This document shows positions 50,272-57,049 of a stretch of DNA of 64,000 nucleotides, in pieces. This DNA comes from Euglena gracilis (taxonomy: Eukaryota; Euglenida; Euglenophyceae; Euglenales), in NCBI GenBank assembly GCA_039621445.1, contig CP154955.1, positions 24,142,064-24,206,063 on the forward strand, written 5' to 3'. The notes below the pieces were generated by a model that was not told the origin of the DNA, made no database searches, and was given only the letters and a program-made list of their open reading frames with translations. The position numbers were made by a program, and so were the translations under genes. Numbering within the stretch: position 1 is the first letter of the stretch; each line of letters begins with the position of its first letter.

Positions 50272-51715
50272 TCAGGCCGTTTTTTCCTCCCCATTTGCCA
50301 ACCGAATCTGGGTTTTTAACAGAAGTTGTCTGTCCTCCCCGAGTTTCTTTGCTCCTCCCCGAGTTTTCGTCCCCCTCAACATTCTTTTTTTCAGCCGCAC
50401 CAATTTTTTCTTCCGTGGGGCTGCCCCCCCCCTGGGAGGGTTGCCTTCTATCGATCAACAAGGCCCACACCCCCCAACGGGTACCCCTCAAAATCCTCCC
50501 ATCAGCCTCAAACAACTTTGTCCCCTTGGGAAAATAAATCTTTTTGACAGCCATAGCCACCAGATTTTTCACCCACCTCCTTTTCCAGTCTGGGCAAATA
50601 CAAATTGCCGGACAATTGGAATTTTGCAATTTTTCAGCCACCTCAGGCCACAAAGTCCAGGGGGGATTCATCCACAACGTTTCCTCCGCCCCCCAATCCT
50701 TTTTCATGGCATCATCATCCTCCCCATAAAACTTTTCGCACCTGGCGTTTTGGCTGGTTGCAAAACAATCCCGTTCCGCCTTAACCCGAAATTCCTTCTC
50801 AATTTGCTCCATACAAACTTTCCTAACAGCATAATCCTCCCTACGATATCCGCTTTTTCGTTCCAACACGGTTAACAAATACTCCACCAGTTGTTTGGGC
50901 ATCCTCCATTTTTTCTGGGTGCCAACTGTCATTCCATATACTCCCAACTTTTCTCGGTGACTCCTCCCCCCAGGAATCAAATTCGGGCAGGTCTGGCCAT
51001 CACAAAGTTTGTTTTGTAGCTTGCTCAGATTTTCGCTCCCCCAGATTCGGGTGGGTTTTTGATATCCCCAATCTGAAAATTGAACATCGACAAAAGTCAG
51101 ATTTTGAACACAGGGTCTTTTCCGCAAAAGTCCATGACGGGGATTTTCAATCCACCACAACTTTGGTTTGAAATATTCGACAATTTCCAAAGTTTTTTTG
51201 ACCAGCCGATCTGCCCCCTCCAAATTTCTGACTCCCAATGTTTTCGCCAAGCTATATTCTGTACAGGGCACCCCCGCAGCGATGATCTGAAAATATCCGG
51301 GGGGGTACCTCCAATATCTCCACTCCAAAGTATTTGCACAGTGGGTTGGGTTAAATCTGGGGTTTATATCCACTGACACAACCTTAAACCCCTGCTCTCT
51401 CAGGCAATCCCCAACCGAGCCTTTACCGCAAAAAAGGTCTAAAGCTCTTTTCTTTACGGAAGGCTGTGCACGATCCCTTATGGGATCTGATTTTTTACAG
51501 ATTTGGGCCGAGTCACAGATTTGCACGTCACGCACGCACGCACCCGACACATTGGACACACCTTGCACAGAAGTCTCCTGGGATGGCAGATTTTTCATCG
51601 TGTTTTCACTCACACGAGATTTTTCTTGCCACCTGGGATTTACGTATGTCTTTGTGTGGGGCTGGGTATGCGAGCCCGGGGCGGCTCCCGCCCCCAACGG
51701 TCCACCCCGGCTATC
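50261..51715 (-). CDS. Element C methyltransferase module: C5-MTase-like plus Dam-like domain
   Basis: Within one open frame: ALDLFCGKGSVGDCL (motif I, about 51,425-51,455), VVSVDIN (motif II), AAGVPCTEYSLAK (motif IV PC, about 51,251-51,280), WWIENPRHGLL (motif VI, about 51,139-51,160) and DWGYQKPTRIWGS (target-recognition side). Together these mark a C5-cytosine methyltransferase fold. A second domain follows: DCFATSQNARCEKFYG, LWMNPPWTLWPEVAEKL (NPPW about 50,660-50,675) and ICICPDWKRRWVKNL. This resembles the Dam-type domain seen at the end of the DIRS RNase H. The module lies between gag and protease. Retrotransposon-encoded cytosine methyltransferases have been reported in dinoflagellates and charophytes. 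Activity is unproven here. Stop TGA at 50,261; frame change into protease. Confidence 0.8.
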   Translation of the reverse strand, partial: DSRGGPLGAGAAPGSHTQPHTKTYVNPRWQEKSRVSENTMKNLPSQETSVQGVSNVSGACVRDVQICDSAQICKKSDPIRDRAQPSVKKRALDLFCGKGSVGDCLREQGFKVVSVDINPRFNPTHCANTLEWRYWRYPPGYFQIIAAGVPCTEYSLAKTLGVRNLEGADRLVKKTLEIVEYFKPKLWWIENPRHGLLRKRPCVQNLTFVDVQFSDWGYQKPTRIWGSENLSKLQNKLCDGQTCPNLIPGGRSHREKLGVYGMTVGTQKKWRMPKQLVEYLLTVLERKSGYRREDYAVRKVCMEQIEKEFRVKAERDCFATSQNARCEKFYGEDDDAMKKDWGAEETLWMNPPWTLWPEVAEKLQNSNCPAICICPDWKRRWVKNLVAMAVKKIYFPKGTKLFEADGRILRGTRWGVWALLIDRRQPSQGGGSPTEEKIGAAEKKNVEGDENSGRSKETRGGQTTSVKNPDSVGKWGGKNGLNFD

Positions 51716-52084
51716 CTAGCAACGGTTTCCTTTCCCCCTTCCTTTTCCTTTGCCTTTTCCACCATCCTGGCCCTTTCCCCTAGACCAGTCATTTCCATTG
51801 TTTCCTTTCCCCCAAGAATTGTTTCCTTTGCCCTTGCCTTTGCCTTTGCCTTTGCCACCACCAGACTGTGAATCAAAATTCTGTTGATTTGAGTGCCACC
51901 ACTGATTTCCCTGAAAATTGGCATTGGCATTGGAATTCCACCCAGAATCATTTCTCCATCCCCCCCCATTGCCAAATTGCGATTGCTGGGGGGGTGGCAA
52001 TGATTGTGATCGAACCACTGGCACTGGATTTTGCACGGGGGGGTTCACGTTTGCATTGGTCGCAGGAGCTGCCACCTGTGAATC
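51716..52084 (-). CDS. Element C gag, Gly/Lys-rich RNA-binding tail
   Basis: Same frame as gag upstream (after TAA 52,085-52,087) and as the methyltransferase module downstream (before TAG 51,716-51,718). Asn/Gln/Gly-rich, then (GK)n: KGKGKGKGKGNNSWGKGNNG. Basic RGG/GK-like tails commonly replace zinc knuckles as RNA-binding regions. Confidence 0.7.
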   Translation of the reverse strand, partial: DSQVAAPATNANVNPPVQNPVPVVRSQSLPPPQQSQFGNGGGWRNDSGWNSNANANFQGNQWWHSNQQNFDSQSGGGKGKGKGKGKGNNSWGKGNNGNDWSRGKGQDGGKGKGKGRGKGNRC

Positions 52085-52810
52085 TTATTTTCCAACGGAC
52101 GGTTTTGCCACCGTTTCGCCCCCCTTGGCTGACCGTGTTGGGGAGGGTGTCCTGGACCCCTTGGCCCGATCTGCCTTAGCAGGCCTGGCCCTCCGGTTTC
52201 CAAATGCATTTGGCTCCCTGGAACTGTGTATCATGTCTTGAGAATCCCTGGAAGACAATTTTCGCTCAACAAAACGGAAAATTTCTTCAACTCCCATTTT
52301 TGGCTGTTCCTCCACAATTTTGATCCTTTTATCCGTGCCTGTGATTGGTTTCCCACTGACCTCTTTCAGTTTGTCGCAAATCGTAGTGTTGGGCAAAAAG
52401 ACTTCGAACTCCAGCGGTGAAACTTTCGAAACCTTGCAGGGCTTTTCCCCAGTGACACGTTCCACAGCACAAATAATGTTTTCCTCGGTTGCAGGCACTC
52501 CAGGGTACATTTTGACTTTCGGTCCACACGTTGATTTCCTTTCCTCCTCATCGGCGACCCAATGCAAAATGAAATTTGGCAGTTTTCCCTTGACCAGTCT
52601 TTCTGCCTCATCGTCAGTGGCGCTTTTCACCTGTCTCCGGGCTATTCTGAAATTTATGACAAAATCTCGCCATTCCTGTACGGTAATTTTCCCTTGGTTC
52701 ACGAGGTTCACATCATACCATTTTTTTCTGGCAAGAAGGAATACTATTGTATTGAATTTGGCAATTGGACTTTGATTTGGAATTGCAAGCTGAGTTTCAT
52801 TGTTGGTCAT
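52085..52810 (-). CDS. Element C gag, capsid-like domain
   Basis: ATG at 52,810 (MTNNETQLAIPNQSPIAKF). Helical region with KKWYDVNLVNQGKITVQEW, RRQVKSATDDEAERLVKG and KVKMYPGVPATEENIICAVE. It sits at the gag position, but I recognise no classical gag signature, so the assignment rests on location. Stop TAA 52,085-52,087 is in phase with the following Gly-rich frame. Confidence 0.6.
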   Translation of the reverse strand: MTNNETQLAIPNQSPIAKFNTIVFLLARKKWYDVNLVNQGKITVQEWRDFVINFRIARRQVKSATDDEAERLVKGKLPNFILHWVADEEERKSTCGPKVKMYPGVPATEENIICAVERVTGEKPCKVSKVSPLEFEVFLPNTTICDKLKEVSGKPITGTDKRIKIVEEQPKMGVEEIFRFVERKLSSRDSQDMIHSSREPNAFGNRRARPAKADRAKGSRTPSPTRSAKGGETVAKPSVGK

Positions 52811-53394
52811 TGATCCATTGAAGACATTGTATTGAAGGAGCCTTAACACCACCGCCCACTCCTCTATATCACCGTCTTCGCCACCTTCACCGAACGCTCC
52901 TTGCCCCAAGGTTTGCACATTTCATACATTCACATTTCACAGTTTCAGTTTCAAGTGTCTTCTCATTCAAGTTTCGGAGTTTCAGAATTCAAGTTTCTTT
53001 CAGTTTTGGCTTCAAAGTTCCAAGGTTCAGTGGGTTGGTTTTGCAAGGTGTGCAAGAGAGTGTGAGAGTGAGTGAGTGAGAGAGAGAGAGAGGAGAGAAG
53101 TGAGATTTGCAAACAAAATGGCAGATTTTTCGTTTTTCACCAAAGTTTCGGAAACCCTTGAAAAAACGATCCTACGCACCGGCTGGGGTTGGGGAAACCA
53201 CCTGGGTGAAAAAATGGGGGTTGGCTTGAGCCCACCAATTCCCCGAGAAAGCGCAGGCCCCACCCCGGAAACACCCACCCCCCTGCTGTCGGTGGTTATC
53301 CACGACGGCGAGGACCCCCCCGGGCCCTCGGCCCACCGGGACTCGCCGGTCGCAGGGGCGACCGGCGGCGCACAGGGGGTGGGGCCGATGAACA
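52730..53394 (-). repeat. Inverted repeat, right copy (leader and gag start of element C)
   Basis: Mirror of 43,222-43,887. Its outer end (53,394) is the TG of TGTTCATCGG on the minus strand. Immediately beyond it the plus-strand gag B coding begins or continues. Confidence 0.9.
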
Positions 53395-54836
53395 TGGTTA
53401 GCAGAGGTCGGCTCACTGACTTCGTCAGTGAGGTTTTTTCAGATTCGGTGAACGTTGTTGCAGAGATTTGTTCCGCTGCCACTGCCAGCAGAATCAGTGC
53501 AAAGTTTTCAGATTCGGCTGACATCACAAGCAAAGGTTGTTTCACTGACCCAGTCAGTGAAAATTTTTCAGAGACGGTCGACACGGTCACAGAGATTTGT
53601 TCTGGTGGCTGTGCCAGCAGAATGGTACACTAGGACAGTTTCATCAACTCTGTGGTCTGTGAAATTTCAGAAGGATCTGCAGAAATCTGCTCGTTTCCAG
53701 GCCAATCTGTCCGAATTTCAGATTGTGATGAAAATTTTCTGAGATCTTTGGCAGAAAGCTGTTTTCAGAACGGACAGGAAACTGAATTTTCTGCAGCCCA
53801 GTTTTCAGAACCTGTGGCATCATTGCAAATCATGATGGAATCTGTGGCAAAAAACAATTTTCAGGCTGCAGAAACTTTATCGGCTTCAGGATTTTCAGAA
53901 TCGACACAGGAATCAGAATCTGATTCTGATTCGGAGAGGGGGTTAATTACATGCATAAGGCCCATCACAGTGGCAGGGCCAGAAAATTCACAGCTGATTC
54001 CACTGCATGGCAGTGACGACGAATCAGACCTCCCAGCTTATGAAAGCGAAACAGAGGAAGAAAAACAGGCTGAAAACGCAATTATTCAGCAAATGGTTAT
54101 TCAAAGAATGAAAGCTGCTGGCATGTGGCCAGTAAATTTTCCAGGTTTTCAGCAAATTTCTGTGTCGTCACGAGACAGCAGCCCAAGGCCAGAACAAAAA
54201 AATTTGTGTTTAACAGCCCAGCCAGAACCATTGCTGTTAACACAGAGTTCAGAATCGCAGTCAGCACAGCCAGCTGAAGCCCAGCTGCAGGTTTTTCAGG
54301 CAGCCCAGCCGTTTTCGGCTGAGATATCTGTCCCAGCCCAGATGCCTGGGCAGGTTTTTCAGACAGCCCAGCAGTTTTCGGCTGAGTCATCTGTCCCAGC
54401 AATCGTACAGCCAGCCCAGATGACTTCACAGGTTTTTCACCCAGCCCAGCAGTTTTCGGCTGGGTCATCTGTCCCAGCAATCGTGCAGCCAGCCCAGATG
54501 ACTTCACAGGTTTTTCACCCGGCCCAGCAGTTTTTGGCTGGGTCATCTGTTCCAGCAATCATGGGGCCAGCCCAGATGACTTCACAGGTTTTTCAGCCAG
54601 CCCAGCAGTTTTCGGCTGAGTCATCTATCCCAGCAATCATGGGACCAGCTCAGATGCATGGGCAGGTTTTTCAGCCAGCGTTAACAGTGTCTCCAAACAC
54701 AGGCCCAGCCCAGATTTTTCAGCCAATTCAGCCAGATTTTCCACAGACCCAGCCACAGAATTTACAGCCAAACACCAGTTTTTCTGCAGAAACTGGGTCC
54801 GAAAACCCTGAAAATCAGCATGATGTGGAAATGTAA
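53395..54836 (+). CDS. Element B gag, N-terminal part
   Basis: Plus-strand frame, open upstream into the inverted repeat (possible ATG at 53,118). Two degenerate repeats of FVSEVFSDSVNVVAEICS / PVSENFSETVDTVTEIC are followed by an acidic Ser/Glu stretch. Five copies of a 26-residue repeat of QPAQMTSQVFHPAQQFSAGS type (54,290-54,700) follow. An in-frame TAG (53,631-53,633) and a TAA (54,834-54,836) interrupt it while the frame stays coding-like on both sides. No known enzyme domain. Confidence 0.6.
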
Positions 54837-56522
54837 TCGGGCTATGGCCAATCTGATGATGATTGGAACAATTGGGGTGAAGAAATCAGTTGCAAAATTG
54901 AATGTTTACATGGCAGACTTTTGGTGCAGGAAGGAAAAAATCCTGAAAAAACGGCTGAAAATCTGGTGGGGGAGGCTGAAAACAGGCTAAATCGGGCATT
55001 GGCCATGTCACAGGGGCAGACATTGAATCTGGTGAATGAGGCATTGGGCATGCATGATGGGCGAACGGCTGATCACATTGCCATGGTGAAACGTGAAATT
55101 CAGGCTGAACTGAGTGCAACTGTAAACGACTTGCTTTTGCAGTTTCAGCAAAATGGTGAAATGGTGCAAAATCTGGCCCAATGCCAAAGGCATTTGTTGA
55201 GTGTGGAAATGGAACGGCAGTTTGCTGAAAAAGTGAAGAAAGTGGAGGATGGAGTTAACTCGTTTTTTGAGGCCCAGGTTGAGGGGTTGAGAAAAAATGA
55301 GAGGGATTTTTCTCAGAAACTGTCGATTTTGGAAAAATCTGTGGGGGAGATGCACGTGGTGGTGCAACAAGTGGGGGAGAAGGAAAAACAGCAGGAAATT
55401 GCTGTTAATCAGGTCAAATCTGCAGTCGGTGAGCTAAGCTCTGGCCTGGAGGGACGCTTTGGGACCATTTTTCAGCAATGTAAAAGTTTGGGGGAGACTG
55501 AGTGTGCCAAATTTCAGGCACAGGCTGAGAAATTGAAGGAATTTTCACAGTCCCTGGAGCGAGAGAGCAAAGCTCTGAATGATCGTTTGGGGAGGTTGGA
55601 GAATTTTCTGGGTCGGAAAGATTTTCCCATTGAGAAAGTCTGTGACCTGATTAACAAGAGTGAGGAAACCATTCGGTTGGAGGTGCAAAGGGAGTTGGGG
55701 CTGCAAACGAGAAAGAATTTGGAGGTCATTATCAGTGAAATGTTGCAGGAAAGGTTGAGGCTGAGTGAAAGGGAGGGGCAGTTTGAGAAAGTTCGGGCTG
55801 AAATGGAAAATTCGATGAAACAGCAGGTTGGAGTTTTACTGCAACAGCAGTCCAGTGAACTTTTTAAAGAACAGCAGGAGCGGAAAAAATTGCAACAAAA
55901 GCTGGATTTATTTCAGGCTGAGTTTTTGGTGATGAAAAATCAGCAAGCTGAATCTGCCAAATCTGCGACAGTGGATCTGACAAAGGAAACGAGGGAAAAA
56001 TCAGTTGGAAACCCAGAAATCGAAGAGTTTGATCTTTTTGGTTACAACGATTTACCTGTGATCGAGAAAAATCCGGTTGAAATTGAAGGCTATGAATACG
56101 CTGAACCAGGATCACATGCGACACATGTCAGGCAGGTTTGTGCACGACCTGTGGGGGCAGTGCCTGCAGGTGCAGGACTGGTTTCATCAAATGCAGTGGC
56201 AACGCATCAATTGATGAAAAACCTGGTAGCTCCAAATTTTTCTGGACAGCCAAAAGACTGGTCGTCCTTTGTGCGGGATTGGGATCAATATTTCAGGACG
56301 TTGGTTATTTTGCAAAATGGACATATGTCTGATTCACTCAAGCTTCAGCTTTTTGCAATGACGCTGGACGACACAAATCAAAAGGAATTGCAATTCCGAC
56401 TGGAATTGAACGGAAAAACATCTTTCGAGGAGGAATTTGACAGGCTTGAAGGGAAATATGCTGGAACTCAATCCGAGTGTGCCAAATATTGGGGAAAACC
56501 CCTCAAGTTCGAAAAAAAATAG
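54837..56522 (+). CDS. Element B gag, coiled-coil and capsid-like part
   Basis: In phase with the previous segment. Long coiled coil (QFAEKVKKVEDGVNSFFEAQ; LERESKALNDRLGRLENFLG; KEQQERKKLQQKLDLFQAEF), then a retrotransposon gag core: APNFSGQPKDWSSFVRDWDQ, YFRTLVILQN and SLKLQLFAMTLDD. No zinc knuckle, protease or RT follows; the frame ends at TAG 56,520-56,522 inside the 183-bp direct repeat. So B lacks its own pol in this copy. Confidence 0.7.
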   Translation, partial: SGYGQSDDDWNNWGEEISCKIECLHGRLLVQEGKNPEKTAENLVGEAENRLNRALAMSQGQTLNLVNEALGMHDGRTADHIAMVKREIQAELSATVNDLLLQFQQNGEMVQNLAQCQRHLLSVEMERQFAEKVKKVEDGVNSFFEAQVEGLRKNERDFSQKLSILEKSVGEMHVVVQQVGEKEKQQEIAVNQVKSAVGELSSGLEGRFGTIFQQCKSLGETECAKFQAQAEKLKEFSQSLERESKALNDRLGRLENFLGRKDFPIEKVCDLINKSEETIRLEVQRELGLQTRKNLEVIISEMLQERLRLSEREGQFEKVRAEMENSMKQQVGVLLQQQSSELFKEQQERKKLQQKLDLFQAEFLVMKNQQAESAKSATVDLTKETREKSVGNPEIEEFDLFGYNDLPVIEKNPVEIEGYEYAEPGSHATHVRQVCARPVGAVPAGAGLVSSNAVATHQLMKNLVAPNFSGQPKDWSSFVRDWDQYFRTLVILQNGHMSDSLKLQLFAMTLDDTNQKELQFRLELNGKTSFEEEFDRLEGKYAGTQSECAKYWGKPLKFEKK

Positions 56523-56661
56523 ACACTCAGAAAGTGCAAACTAATTTGACCCACTTCCAATTTAAGTCGCGGGTTTTTTTAACTGGTTGGCTGTTACCCG
56601 CGACTTTGAAATTTGCGCTTTCAGGCAATTTTTGGCTGCCGGCGAAAGCCGGCGGCCGACA
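56480..56661 (+). repeat. 182-bp direct repeat, right copy (LTR-like)
   Basis: Matches 43,884-44,066; ends GGCCGACA directly at the GTTT target duplication of element A. Confidence 0.85.
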
Positions 56662-57049
56662 GTTTGCTCTGGTGTACATCGATGGTGTACTGGTGGAAAC
56701 CCAACCGCCATCCGCGAAATCGGGCGAGGATATCCTCGACCCGCATTATCGCGATGTGCGCGCGGTATTATCCGCGTTCCAAAAGCATGTGCTTTTTGTG
56801 AAGGGTTCCAAAATGCACCTGTTTCGCAAAATTATTAAGTTTTGCGGGCACATCCTGAGCAACGGGCAGCGTAAAGCCGCACCCAGTAAGATGGAGGCCA
56901 TTAAGAAATGGACTCCTGAGGTCATTAAGACCTTAACGCATTTAAAGGGATTTTTGGGATTAGCCCAATATTACGCGATTTACATGAAAGATTTCGCGAA
57001 AATCGCGGTACCCCTAACCCGACAACTCAAAAATCGGACCACCTACGTC
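56662..57049 (+). CDS. Element A pol, part 2: RT catalytic motif and thumb
   Basis: FALVYIDGVLVETQPP continues the RT after the insertion. The catalytic motif reads YIDG (56,675-56,686) where YIDD/YVDD is expected, one A-to-G change away. Then VLSAFQKHVLFVKGSKMHLF, FCGHILSNGQRKAAPSKM and LKGFLGLAQYYAIYMKDFAK follow, ending at PLTRQLKNR, where RNase H would normally start. Confidence 0.85.

Larger units (their letters stand above)
43222..56661. mobile_element. Composite B/C insertion inside element A
   Basis: A 4-bp duplication GTTT (43,218-43,221; 56,662-56,665) flanks 13.44 kb starting TGTTCATCGG and ending GGCCGACA, so the whole was integrated as a unit by an LTR-type integrase. Inside are a 665-bp inverted repeat (43,222-43,887 versus 52,730-53,394), a 183-bp direct repeat (43,884-44,066 versus 56,480-56,661), chromovirus C on the minus strand and gag B on the plus strand. 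I cannot fit this to one ordinary LTR element. Confidence 0.7.

Noticed and set aside
53076-53394. Plus-strand N-terminus of gag B inside the inverted repeat
   Set aside because: Not fully rejected, but the same DNA serves as the leader of C on the other strand and both readings are open; without intact copies I cannot say which is real, so I start gag B at the repeat border.
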